Shown here piece by piece: positions 8,383 to 16,965 of a stretch of DNA of 64,000 nt. The first letter of the stretch is position 1. Each line of letters starts with the position of its first letter. A program made the translations under genes and the position numbers. Below the pieces are notes generated by a model, which saw only the letters and a program-made list of their open reading frames with translations, did no database searches and had not been told where the DNA came from. The DNA lies in the NCBI RefSeq assembly GCF_965225875.1, contig NZ_CBDDBS010000002.1, positions 4,480,256 to 4,544,255 of the forward strand, given 5' to 3'. The stretch comes from Haliscomenobacter sp965225875. Lineage in GTDB: Bacteria > Bacteroidota > Bacteroidia > Chitinophagales > Saprospiraceae.

Positions 8383-9195
8383 ATGAGCAAAGTAATATTG
8401 ATCACGGGAGCAAGTTCAGGTATGGGCAAAGAGGCCGCCAAAAAACTCATTCAGCAAGGGCATAAAGTCTACACCGCCGCTCGCCGCATCGATCAAATGC
8501 AGGACCTGAAGGCGATGGGTGGCTTCCCGATTCAAATGGACATCAGCCAGGAAGCCGATGTGCAAAAAACGCTGGACACCATCATTCAGGCCGAAGGGAA
8601 AATTGATGTATTGTGGAACAATGCCGGGTATGGCTTGTACGGTTCAGTGGAGGATATCCCCGTCAGTGAAGCGCGCAAACAGTTTGAGGTGAATTTGTTT
8701 GGCCTGGCCTCCCTGACCCAAAAAGTAACCCCCTACATGCGCGCAGCCGGATCCGGTACGATCATCAACACCTCTTCGATGGGGGGCAAAATGTATACAC
8801 CCATGGGTGCCTGGTACCACGCCAGCAAACACGCCCTGGAAGGTTGGAGTGATTGCCTGCGCATAGAGTTACAGCCCTTCAACATCAAGGTAGTGGTTTT
8901 GGAGCCCGGGATCATTGAAACGGAATTTGGTTCGGTAATGCTGGACAACATCCGCGCGTTTTCGGGTAAGGGCGCTTATGCTACCCTGGTGGACAAACTG
9001 GTGACAGCTACCAATAAAATGTACGAAAGTGGCGGCACCAAACAGGCCGTAATCGCCGATACCGTAGCCGCGATTGTAAACAGCGCAAATCCCAAAACCC
9101 GCTACCGGGTAGGAAAACTGGCCAAACCAATGGTCTGGTTGCGGGTTTATTTGGGCGATAAACTTTTTGATCGTATCATTATGAGTCAAATTTAA
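8383..9195 (+). CDS. SDR-family oxidoreductase
   Basis: This 270-residue short-chain dehydrogenase has the cofactor motif TGASSGMG at residues 8-15, NNAG at about 78-81, the catalytic Ser in NTSSMGG, and the YHASK active-site Tyr/Lys. ATG 8383 was chosen because the Rossmann fold starts immediately (MSKVILITGA); the open frame extends 21 codons further 5' without conserved features. It probably uses NADP(H) because ARR follows beta-2. Substrate unknown. The stop is 5 bp from the AraC gene, so the two are probably co-transcribed. Confidence 0.9.
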   Translation: MSKVILITGASSGMGKEAAKKLIQQGHKVYTAARRIDQMQDLKAMGGFPIQMDISQEADVQKTLDTIIQAEGKIDVLWNNAGYGLYGSVEDIPVSEARKQFEVNLFGLASLTQKVTPYMRAAGSGTIINTSSMGGKMYTPMGAWYHASKHALEGWSDCLRIELQPFNIKVVVLEPGIIETEFGSVMLDNIRAFSGKGAYATLVDKLVTATNKMYESGGTKQAVIADTVAAIVNSANPKTRYRVGKLAKPMVWLRVYLGDKLFDRIIMSQI

Positions 9196-9200
9196 GCGGC

Positions 9201-10109
9201 ATGAGCAAGGTCATTCACCTGGAAAACATTGCTGACTTGCACCACTTGTTGCAGCAGCCCAAAGCGAAACACCCTTTGCTTAGTGTGGTGGATTTTACGC
9301 AATTTGACGAGCAGTTTGGCGCAGGGCTTAAAATAAGCTCGGGTTTTTATACCATCATGTACAAAAACTACTGCGTCAATACCCTCAAATACGGACGCCA
9401 CCATTATGATTTCCAGGAGGGCAGTTTGATGTGCATCGCGCCTCAACAAGTGATCACGATGGATGAAGCGGTAGAAAAAAGGGCCGATGCCATGGGCTGG
9501 GGGCTCTTTTTTCATCCCGATTTGATTCGGGGAACGGCTTTGGGGCAGCGGATCAAGGACTACTCTTTTTTCTCCTACGAAACGAATGAGGCCTTGCATT
9601 TGTCGGAAAAGGAAGAAGGCAACCTGTTCGATTGTGTGCAAAAGATCAACGCTGAACTAGCCGAAAACATTGACCGCCACAGCCAAACCTTGCTGGTTTC
9701 CAACCTGGAATTGTTGCTGAACTACTGCACACGCTACTACGACCGACAATTCATTACCCGGAAAAGTGCCAATAAGGACATCCTGAGCAAGGTGGAAGAG
9801 GTGTTGAACCAGTACTTCCAGTCGCCCAATGTGTCTGAAAAAGGGTTGCCAACGGTGAAATTCCTCGCCGATCAGGTCTTTTTATCGCCAAACTACCTGA
9901 GTGACTTAATGAAACGGGAAACGGGTATGAACGCTCAGGATCATATTCATTACCATTTGATTGAAGAAGCCAAAAACCTTTTGTTGAGTTCCAATCAATC
10001 AGTGGGAGAATTGGCTTTTGCGCTGGGCTTTGAGTATCCGCAGTACTTTTCGAGGTTGTTTAAGGCGAAGACGGGGATGACGCCGTTGGAGTTTAGAAAT
10101 AGCAATTGA
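9201..10109 (+). CDS. AraC-family transcriptional regulator
   Basis: This 302-residue protein has an N-terminal cupin-like sensing domain (about 1-180, with GSLMCIAPQQV and WGLFFHPDLIRG). The C-terminal AraC DNA-binding domain spans about 195-300: VKFLADQVFLSPNYLSDLMKRETG for the first HTH, then VGELAFALGFEYPQYFSRLFKAKTGMTPLEFR for the second. This architecture is common in Bacteroidota next to SDR or aldo-keto reductase genes that it is thought to control. Here it lies 5 bp after the SDR gene. Confidence 0.9.
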   Translation: MSKVIHLENIADLHHLLQQPKAKHPLLSVVDFTQFDEQFGAGLKISSGFYTIMYKNYCVNTLKYGRHHYDFQEGSLMCIAPQQVITMDEAVEKRADAMGWGLFFHPDLIRGTALGQRIKDYSFFSYETNEALHLSEKEEGNLFDCVQKINAELAENIDRHSQTLLVSNLELLLNYCTRYYDRQFITRKSANKDILSKVEEVLNQYFQSPNVSEKGLPTVKFLADQVFLSPNYLSDLMKRETGMNAQDHIHYHLIEEAKNLLLSSNQSVGELAFALGFEYPQYFSRLFKAKTGMTPLEFRNSN

Positions 10110-10124
10110 AGGTAGTTGGTATAT

Positions 10125-11222
10125 CTACCAAGGCCCTTGCTTTTTAACCTGATAAAAACGTTGGCCATCAAATCGATAAAGCCCTGACCCGGCACCCCAC
10201 CACATATTACCTTGCCGGTCTTGATACATGCTTTGCACACAACAATTGAGTCCATCTGCGGGGGTGAACACCTTAAATGCACTTGAATCTGAAACAGGTA
10301 GAGATGGGTCAAACCTGGTGGTACTGCCTCGGGCGGTAACCCAAATGATACCCGACTGCTCGATGTAGATGCCCCAAAATTCAGTTCCGCCTAATCCGTC
10401 TTTGGGCGTGTATTCCGTTAAAGTTTTGCCGTCGTATTTGCAAATGCCGTTTTTTGTAATAAACCACATATTTCCAGCTTGATCCTGTGCTATGCCTCCT
10501 GCATAGTTATCTCCCCAGCCTTCTTTTTCTCCAATATTGGTTATGGTTTTGCCGCCTGCCGTGAGCGAAGCCGAAGGGTTGTAGCGAAAAACACCTTTAT
10601 TCGAAGAAGCAAACCAAATGTTTCCACTCCGGTCTTCCATGATGCCTGCAACATTGAGCGGAGGAAGTTCTGGAAACAAGGAAAAACTTGGCTCTCCTTT
10701 GCTATCCGCAATGGGGTCATACCTGAAAACGCCACCATGGGTGCCGACCCAAATGGTACCCATTCTGTCTACAAGGATGCTTTTGCGGCTTATATCTATG
10801 TGGCTCAGACCATCTTTTTGGTTGTAATTTCTAAAGGTTTTGCCATCATATTTATAAACGCCCTGGTCAGTCCCAAACCAAAGATTACCGTTTTTATCTT
10901 CATTAATAGAAAAAACAGAATTGCTGTAAAACCCATCAGGGTTAGAAAAGTAGGTTAGGGTTTTTACATCATACCTCACTACCCCTTCGGCTATGGTACC
11001 AAACCATAAATTCCCTTTCGAATCCTGAAAAATACTGCGGATGTATTGACTGACCAAGGTCGTATCAAAATCGGGGGCCAAAGCGGCAGACTTAAAGTTT
11101 TTGACCACAGTTGGGCCTGGTGCGGAAAGAATAAGGTCTCTAGCGGTATTGGTCTTTACTTGGCCCTTACAGGCAGTAAAAATGGTTAAAAAGCTACAAA
11201 GCAATAGGTTGTTCAGTGCCAT
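10125..11222 (-). CDS. Two-component-regulator propeller lipoprotein (paralogue 1)
   Basis: This 366-residue protein has a lipoprotein signal ending LTIFTAC-KG. The mature part is a series of about 40-residue blades with the Reg_prop pattern DxxGNLWFGTxxGVYKYDGKTF (IRSIFQDSKGNLWFGT, ENKDGNLWFGTDQG, EDRSGNIWFASSN). Such blades usually form the sensor half of hybrid kinases in gut Bacteroidetes; here they are free-standing with no kinase. It is paralogous to 27071-28165 and 32300-33382. The upstream ATG at 11243 would give a less typical signal, so 11222 is preferred. Confidence 0.85.
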   Translation of the reverse strand: MALNNLLLCSFLTIFTACKGQVKTNTARDLILSAPGPTVVKNFKSAALAPDFDTTLVSQYIRSIFQDSKGNLWFGTIAEGVVRYDVKTLTYFSNPDGFYSNSVFSINEDKNGNLWFGTDQGVYKYDGKTFRNYNQKDGLSHIDISRKSILVDRMGTIWVGTHGGVFRYDPIADSKGEPSFSLFPELPPLNVAGIMEDRSGNIWFASSNKGVFRYNPSASLTAGGKTITNIGEKEGWGDNYAGGIAQDQAGNMWFITKNGICKYDGKTLTEYTPKDGLGGTEFWGIYIEQSGIIWVTARGSTTRFDPSLPVSDSSAFKVFTPADGLNCCVQSMYQDRQGNMWWGAGSGLYRFDGQRFYQVKKQGPW

Positions 11223-11366
11223 AGTTGTTTTTTTCGCTTCCAAAGATATTGGCGTTCAACTATCCTGAAGTTTTTCAATTGTAAAAAGAAGTAACAGAGA
11301 TGTAAATGTTTACAAAACCACCGAAAGCTTGGTCAATCAGGACTGCATTACCAGGACGATGCGCGC

Positions 11367-11996
11367 CTAATACAAATTTGTCTTTTCATCATTTTTAATC
11401 CGGTCATCCAATTCTTCGAAACTGATTTCCAGTTTTCCATGGTCAACCAGCACTTTCCCCAATGAGGGAACAGGACGTTCTTGGGTATCATCAAGGGTTC
11501 CCCATAAGTTGGATCGGATCATACATTTGGCACAATGCATAAAAGCCTCTTTTACCTGCACAATGATGGCAAAGGAGGGTGTTTTTCCTTGGCAGGACAA
11601 TAGTTCCAAGACCTTTTCGTCCCGTACTATTTTGGCCTCACCGTTGACCCGTAAAGTTTCTTTGATTCCCGGGATTAAAAAGATCAGCCCGATGTTTGGG
11701 TTTTGAATGATGTTCCGTAAAGTATCCGCTTTACGGTTTCCGGGCCTATCCGGGATAGCAAGCAATTTATCGCTCAAAATTTTTACAAATCCAGCTGGAT
11801 CCCCTTTGGGCGAAACATCAAAATTCCCGTGCAAATCCGAGGTTGCTATGGTGATAAATGGCGATTTGTCAATAAAACTTTTGCAATGCTGGTCAATGTA
11901 ATTGATGGTTTTCCGGGTAACTATTTCGTTGGGATGCCCCATGATTTCACGAAGTTCTTCCTCGGAAGTGATGACTTGTTCGAATAGCAGTTCCAT
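11367..11996 (-). CDS. PPOX-type FMN-binding protein (MSMEG_1061-like)
   Basis: This 209-residue protein has the split-barrel flavoprotein pattern of the pyridoxamine 5'-phosphate oxidase superfamily: SPFITIATSDLHGNFDVSPKGDPAGF, LAIPDRPGNRKADTLRNI and the strand GLIFLIPGIKETLRVNGEA. The conserved AFMHCAKCMIRSNLW toward the C-terminus is typical of the MSMEG_1061 subgroup. It probably binds FMN or F420 and reduces small molecules, but the substrate is unknown. It lies in a minus-strand run but is separated from its neighbours by 60-145 bp. Confidence 0.85.
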   Translation of the reverse strand: MELLFEQVITSEEELREIMGHPNEIVTRKTINYIDQHCKSFIDKSPFITIATSDLHGNFDVSPKGDPAGFVKILSDKLLAIPDRPGNRKADTLRNIIQNPNIGLIFLIPGIKETLRVNGEAKIVRDEKVLELLSCQGKTPSFAIIVQVKEAFMHCAKCMIRSNLWGTLDDTQERPVPSLGKVLVDHGKLEISFEELDDRIKNDEKTNLY

Positions 11997-12056
11997 GAGT
12001 TTATTGGTTTAGCCACAGCAATACCGTTAGCTGAGTCTTGCCATGGCAAATCTAGT

Positions 12057-12620
12057 TCATTTGAGTTCTGAAAGGATCAGTTTTTTCTGAGTCAAGGTAT
12101 TCTTCATTGCTTTTTCCCTTACTTTGGGGTCATCGCTGTGGATCAATTCAAAATACTCCGTTGGCACAACTTGCCAAGACAATCCATATTTGTCCTTACA
12201 CCATCCACAAGATCCTTCTTCACCACCATTGGCAGTAAGCGCTTCCCAGTAATAATCCGTTTCAGCCTGGTCTTTTGTGTTGATAACAAAAGAAACCGCT
12301 TCATTAAATTTGAACAGTGGGCCTGCTGCTAATATACTAAACTCCATTCCTGCTATTTCAATCACGGCAGTTTCGAAACCTGCATCATTTCCACTTTCCT
12401 CGCTATCGAACTTGCGAAAATCTTTCAACTTACCATCTTTAAAAATGGATAAGTAGTAGTCTGCCACCGCTTTGGCATCTTTCTCCACCCACAAATAGGG
12501 GGTGATTTTTTGAATTGGACTAGGCATTGTTTCGGTTTTTTTGTTATTTGAACAAGATGTCGCGAAGGTTGATCCTACAACTATAGTTACAGTCCAAAAG
12601 ATAATTTTAAGCTTCTTCAT
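12057..12620 (-). CDS. Lipoprotein VOC/PhnB-like (glyoxalase-fold) protein
   Basis: This 187-residue protein is a 3-demethylubiquinone-9 methyltransferase/PhnB-like VOC domain (ITPYLWVEKDAKAVADYYLSIFKDGKL, EFSILAAGPLFKFNEAVSFVI, then WCKDKYGLSWQVVPTEYFEL). Unusually, it carries a lipoprotein signal at residues 1-23 (STFATSC-SNN lipobox). VOC proteins of this type are normally cytosolic, so export to the periplasmic face is odd. It overlaps the SRPBCC gene by 14 bp and is the last gene of the ArsR operon. Confidence 0.85.
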   Translation of the reverse strand: MKKLKIIFWTVTIVVGSTFATSCSNNKKTETMPSPIQKITPYLWVEKDAKAVADYYLSIFKDGKLKDFRKFDSEESGNDAGFETAVIEIAGMEFSILAAGPLFKFNEAVSFVINTKDQAETDYYWEALTANGGEEGSCGWCKDKYGLSWQVVPTEYFELIHSDDPKVREKAMKNTLTQKKLILSELK

Positions 12621-13113
12621 TTTTTAAGGTTGTTAATACGTCTATCAATTGGTTTAACGTCACTGTAAATCCTTCTTTGAAGCCCATTTCAATCATCTTC
12701 TCCATACGTTCAAGAGATTCATTGAAAATCGTAACACGTAGTGTGGTCTTTCCGTTCTGTTCGCTAAAGGTGTAATCCCAATCAGAACCCGGCAATTGAG
12801 GGTTTTCATCTTGGTCTGCAAAAGCATTGAACAGTTTGAAGTTGGTTTTTGGGCTGATGGAAGTGTATTTCTGAATGGCCCAAAGTTCCTGTCCTTCGGG
12901 ACTTACCATCGCATAAAACCTTCGTCCGCCCACTTCGAAATTCATATGTTTTGTTCTTGATGTCCAAGGTTTAGGTGCCACCCATTGGTCAAGGATTTCG
13001 GCTTTGGTAAATGCATCCCATACCAGGGATAGTTCGGCGTCAAATTCTCTGGTGATGTATACCGTTTTTGCTGCTTTGTCCACGGTAAAATCAAATAGCA
13101 AATCGTTGGTCAT
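12607..13113 (-). CDS. SRPBCC/AHSA1-family protein
   Basis: This 168-residue AHSA1-like domain shows FDAELSLVWDAFTKAEILDQWVAPKPWT near the start, the central GGRRFYAMVSPEGQELW, and a C-terminal helix GFKEGFTVTLNQLIDVL. The fold forms a hydrophobic cavity and is often encoded next to ArsR regulators in detoxification operons. ATG 13113 overlaps the ArsR stop by 4 bp, which supports this start over the longer frame that reaches 13197. Confidence 0.9.
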   Translation of the reverse strand: MTNDLLFDFTVDKAAKTVYITREFDAELSLVWDAFTKAEILDQWVAPKPWTSRTKHMNFEVGGRRFYAMVSPEGQELWAIQKYTSISPKTNFKLFNAFADQDENPQLPGSDWDYTFSEQNGKTTLRVTIFNESLERMEKMIEMGFKEGFTVTLNQLIDVLTTLKNEEA

Positions 13114-13430
13114 TTTTTCTGATTTTTTAGATTTAACAATACTTCGTCGAGTTGATTGAATTGAGCTTCCCAAAGCTTCCTGAATTGGGCCAACCAATGG
13201 TCAATTTCTTGCATTTTCTGGGGATTGAGGTGGTAGTAAATTTCTCGGCCAGACTGCTCCGCTTTAATCAATTCACATTCATGTAGTACCTTTATGTGTT
13301 TTGATACGGCTTGCCGGGTCATGTCAAATTTTTCCGCTAGGACATTTGGCGTTAATGCCTGGATGGCAATTAAAGTCAAAATGGCCCGGCGGGTTGGGTC
13401 TGCTATGGCCTGGAATATGTCTTGCTTCAT
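13110..13430 (-). CDS. ArsR-family HTH repressor
   Basis: This 106-residue winged-helix regulator has IADPTRRAILTLIAIQALTPNVLAEKFDMTRQAVSKHIKVLHECELI, the standard ArsR DNA-binding region with recognition helix TRQAVSKHI. No obvious metal-binding cysteine cluster is present, so it belongs to the non-metal subset that commonly pairs with SRPBCC proteins. It is the first gene of the ArsR-SRPBCC-VOC operon. A strong inverted repeat lies just upstream and is the likely autoregulatory operator. Confidence 0.9.
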   Translation of the reverse strand: MKQDIFQAIADPTRRAILTLIAIQALTPNVLAEKFDMTRQAVSKHIKVLHECELIKAEQSGREIYYHLNPQKMQEIDHWLAQFRKLWEAQFNQLDEVLLNLKNQKK

Positions 13431-13447
13431 GGGTGTACATTTTAAAG

Positions 13448-13493
13448 GCGCAACTCTCAGGTTGCAAATATATGTGCAACTTTTGAGTTGCGC
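13448..13493 (-). promoter_or_regulatory. Probable ArsR operator
   Basis: A double inverted repeat starts 17 bp upstream of the ArsR start codon. The outer arms GCGCAACTC (13448-13456) and GAGTTGCGC (13485-13493) are perfect. The inner arms GTTGCA (13461-13466) and TGCAAC (13475-13480) are also perfect, flanking ATATATG. The position and the CAAC/GTTG half-sites fit autorepression by the adjacent ArsR protein. Confidence 0.7.
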
Positions 13494-13591
13494 AAATTTG
13501 AGGGCAATTATTTTTGTGGAATGGTGGTGGAAAGTTTGGAGGAGAATTTTTGGTTCGGTTTTAAGATTTTTCTTAAGTTTTTAAAGCTCCC

Positions 13592-14311
13592 CTAAATCCA
13601 ATTAATCTTTTTCAGCAGTAGTTCCCGATGCCGTTTGCTCAATGGAACTTGATGCTGATTGATTTGAATAAAGCTGTCTTGCAAATCAATATTGGCGATT
13701 TTGCTGGCGTTGACAACATAACTGCGATGTATCTGGATGAAGGAAGAAGCAGGCAACAGGCCACTCAAATCCTGTAAGCTCAAGCGGACCAGAAATTTTT
13801 TAACTTCCGTGCAAATCTGACAATAGCGCCCATCCGCTTCGATAAAAAGGATGTCTTCAACGGCAATTTTTTCCAGTTTCTGGCGCACTTTGATGAAGAG
13901 ATGATTTTTAAACACCATGTCATTGTCCCAATCTTCCTCTCCGGGTTGGGCCAGGTTGCGGATGGTCAGTTCAATGGTGCGTTGGAGTTGCAGATCGCTG
14001 AATGGTTTGGTGAGAAAATGAATGGGGTTGGTACGTGCTGCACGTTTGAAGGTCAGGTCATCTTGTAAGGAGGTGATAAAAATAATCGGGATGTCAAAAC
14101 ACTGCTGGATTTGTGCAGCGAGCTCTATCCCATCGTATTGCCCCTGGATGTGGATGTCCATCAAAATGAAGTCAGGAGGGGTTTTTTCAATAATTTTAAG
14201 GGCATCGGTGCTATTGTCCACGATGCCAAGCAACTCGTATTCCAGTTTTTCGACCAGCATTTCCAGCCGATCAGCATACAGTTCTTCATCTTCAACGATG
14301 AGTATCTTCAT
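13592..14311 (-). CDS. LytTR-family response regulator
   Basis: This 239-residue protein has a receiver domain at residues 1-120 with phosphoacceptor Asp in FILMDIHIQG, an acidic pair at EDEE, and conserved Thr/Lys in FITS and LTKPF. The LytTR DNA-binding domain spans about 140-235 (DILFIEADGRYCQICT, RLSLQDLSGLLP, FIQIHRSYVVNASKI). The start overlaps the stop of the upstream histidine kinase by 4 bp, making a cognate pair translated together. Confidence 0.93.
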   Translation of the reverse strand: MKILIVEDEELYADRLEMLVEKLEYELLGIVDNSTDALKIIEKTPPDFILMDIHIQGQYDGIELAAQIQQCFDIPIIFITSLQDDLTFKRAARTNPIHFLTKPFSDLQLQRTIELTIRNLAQPGEEDWDNDMVFKNHLFIKVRQKLEKIAVEDILFIEADGRYCQICTEVKKFLVRLSLQDLSGLLPASSFIQIHRSYVVNASKIANIDLQDSFIQINQHQVPLSKRHRELLLKKINWI

Positions 14312-16722
14312 GGCTTTGGGATTAAGACTAGCGGGAGTGATACGGTAAAACTCGATCCCTCATTGAGTTTGCTTACTACCAGTACTTTCCCTTTGTTCAA
14401 GGCGACCAATTCTTTTACCAGCATCAAGCCCAGGCCAGTTCCCTTTTCCCCTGCTGTTCCTTTTTCACTGGATTTATCAATGCTGAACAACTTTTCGAGT
14501 TTTTCGGCAGCAATGCCCGTCCCGGTGTCATTGATGTGGATACAAACCTTATCACCAGCTAGCTCCGTGCTGACGGAAACCTTTCCACCCGCAGGTGTAA
14601 ACTTGATCGCATTGCTCAGCAAATTCCGCAAAATAGCCTGTAAAGTATTGGCATCTGCATAAACGTTTAGGTCTTTCGCGATATGATTTTCGAGCGCCAC
14701 GTTTTTTGCTTGTGCATTGGCTTGAAATAGATCAAGCACCTCGTTCGCAATTCGCGCTATGCTGATGGATTGAGGGCGATAAGGAACAATGCCTTGTTGG
14801 AGCAAAGCCCAACTGAGCAAGTTGTCGAGCAAGTTATTGAGCTGGCGCGTGGTTTTATCCACCCGATCGGCCAGGCGCTCCAACTTATCGATTCGTTGTT
14901 GTTTTACATAAAAAGCCATTTGTTCCCCTACCGCTTCCAGGGCTACCATGGGGCTTCGGATATCGTGAGCGATGATGCCGAAAAATTTGTCTTTGGTGCT
15001 GTTGAGCTGTTGGAGTTGAAAGTTTTGGCCTTTGAGTTGGTGCTGAGCTTTGCGCAATTGAAGCAACAAATATCCCCCAATCAGGATGATGCCCAAAAAG
15101 GCCAGTGCCAGTGCCAGGTACAGCTGATTTCGACTATTGAGTAAGGTAGCTTCTCGTTCGGCCTGCTCTTTTTGCTTTTGATAATCGACTATGTTTTGGC
15201 GAACTTGTTCTTGCTTCAGCATTGCCTGGGCATTGTTCGTGTAAATGCTATCGTGCAAGAGGTGGAATTTTTTGAATTGTTGGAGTGCAGCTGCATAATC
15301 CCCCCTTTGTTCGCTGATTTGGCTTTGTAATTCCTCAACGAGTTGTTGCTGCTCCAAGCTTCCTTTCTCTACTGAAGCCATTGCTGCATCGGCATACAGC
15401 TTGGCAGAATCCAATTGATTCATACTCAGAAAAGCTCGGCTAATCCCCATCCGGTCCCCAATGAGCAGTTGTTGTTGCTTAAAATGTTGATCAAGGGCCA
15501 AAGCTCTACGGTAATGGATTAGAGCCTGTGGGTATTTTTTTTGTCTCATCAATACACTACCCATCCCAAAAAGGAGGATGGACAATGAGAAGGAATCCTT
15601 GAGTTTGGCATTGAGTGAAGCTGCTTTCTGGTAATATTGCAGTGCCTGATCGTGATGGCTTAAGGCGGTAGCAGTTTGCCCAAGTCGTTGGTAGACATAC
15701 AAGATTCCTATCGTATCTGCGAGTGATTTTCTGATGGACAGGGCTCTTTGCAAGTATTGTTCAGCCATCTGGTAATCCTTCAGGCGATAAAAAGTGGATC
15801 CCAATTCCACCACAGTATTGGCCAAGAAAAGCAAGGACTGTTTTTTTTCATAAAAGAGAATGGCTTTTTTATAGTGGTCGATGGCCTGTGCAAAGTCACC
15901 CATTGCAATGGAATTGGTAGCCATTTCTTCATGGGCCCAAGTCTCAATATTGCTCAACTGATACTTTTGAGCCAAAGCCAGGGGTTCTTGCGTCAACTTT
16001 AAAGCCTGTTGAAATTTGCCCTGCTTGTAATACTCCCTGGATAGGTAAAGCAATACTTGAACCTTATTGAGTAGCCCACCATCGGCATCCATAGCACTGG
16101 GACGGCCCAGCTCTGGCACGATAAACGGATGGGTTTTTACCCGAGCAAAATGATAAAGCGCTTTTTTGAAATGCTGGAAGGTTTTTGCTGAATCACCAGC
16201 AATGGAATAAGCCATGCCCAGCACTTTGTGGATGTTCCCGATGTGTTTATCGGGTACCGTTTTGTCTACTTTTTGCAAAGCCTCTTCTAAAATCTTGATC
16301 GCTTTACTGTAATCATTGTGCCGGTAGAGCTGCTGCTCCGCCAAATGGTAAATGGCAAAAGCCTCTACACTTTTTGAACGAATCGAGCGGGCAATTTTCA
16401 AAGCCTCTTCGACATAGTTAGAATCTGAATTAGAGCCGGAATTATTTTGGACTTGCTCCAAAAACAACAAAGCCATGGCTTGGCCAGCCCGGTATTTATG
16501 TTTTGTGGACAGGTTTAAGGTTTGTAAGGCATATTGCTTGGTTTTTTTTAGATCCGACACAACCATTGAAGCACGGCTCAGCCCTAATAAAACATCAATT
16601 TTTTGAATGGGATTTTTGATGGCCGGAAGGATAGGTGCAAGACTATCGATCAAATGTTGTTGGGTATACCCATGCAATAAGGAAGAAAAGAAGAAAAAGG
16701 CAAGCATGCTAATCCTTTTCAT
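14308..16722 (-). CDS. TPR-sensor histidine kinase
   Basis: This 804-residue protein has a signal peptide (MKRISMLAFFFFSSLLHGYTQQ) and then about ten tetratricopeptide repeats (residues 40-470; for example AQAIDHYKKAILFYEKKQ and DYQMAEQYLQRALSIRKSL). A coiled region follows, then one transmembrane helix (about 535-557, YLALALAFLGIILIGGYLLL). The kinase core has H-box FFGIIAHDIRSPM, N-box LLSNAIKFTPAGG, G1 DTGTGI and G2 GTGLGLMLV. Periplasmic TPRs probably sense a protein or peptide partner. It partners the LytTR regulator at 13592. Confidence 0.93.
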   Translation of the reverse strand: MKRISMLAFFFFSSLLHGYTQQHLIDSLAPILPAIKNPIQKIDVLLGLSRASMVVSDLKKTKQYALQTLNLSTKHKYRAGQAMALLFLEQVQNNSGSNSDSNYVEEALKIARSIRSKSVEAFAIYHLAEQQLYRHNDYSKAIKILEEALQKVDKTVPDKHIGNIHKVLGMAYSIAGDSAKTFQHFKKALYHFARVKTHPFIVPELGRPSAMDADGGLLNKVQVLLYLSREYYKQGKFQQALKLTQEPLALAQKYQLSNIETWAHEEMATNSIAMGDFAQAIDHYKKAILFYEKKQSLLFLANTVVELGSTFYRLKDYQMAEQYLQRALSIRKSLADTIGILYVYQRLGQTATALSHHDQALQYYQKAASLNAKLKDSFSLSILLFGMGSVLMRQKKYPQALIHYRRALALDQHFKQQQLLIGDRMGISRAFLSMNQLDSAKLYADAAMASVEKGSLEQQQLVEELQSQISEQRGDYAAALQQFKKFHLLHDSIYTNNAQAMLKQEQVRQNIVDYQKQKEQAEREATLLNSRNQLYLALALAFLGIILIGGYLLLQLRKAQHQLKGQNFQLQQLNSTKDKFFGIIAHDIRSPMVALEAVGEQMAFYVKQQRIDKLERLADRVDKTTRQLNNLLDNLLSWALLQQGIVPYRPQSISIARIANEVLDLFQANAQAKNVALENHIAKDLNVYADANTLQAILRNLLSNAIKFTPAGGKVSVSTELAGDKVCIHINDTGTGIAAEKLEKLFSIDKSSEKGTAGEKGTGLGLMLVKELVALNKGKVLVVSKLNEGSSFTVSLPLVLIPKP

Positions 16723-16965
16723 AAAATCATCGGCTTAGGTGTTTTCAAAATTACGAAAAGTCATGCAAAAACCTAATGTACCCTCAAGCCTTGTCTAAAT
16801 TTCTGCAACCAAAATATTCCCGTTCATACCCAAGATGTGCACCATTCGAGTACAATTTCGTCCCTGCAAAAGGAATACACTGCAATTTTATCTCCAGAAA
16901 CACGGGTGTGTTGTTCTATCCTAGGTTTCGAGAACCTGCTTTAACTTCATTACAACTCTAAAACC

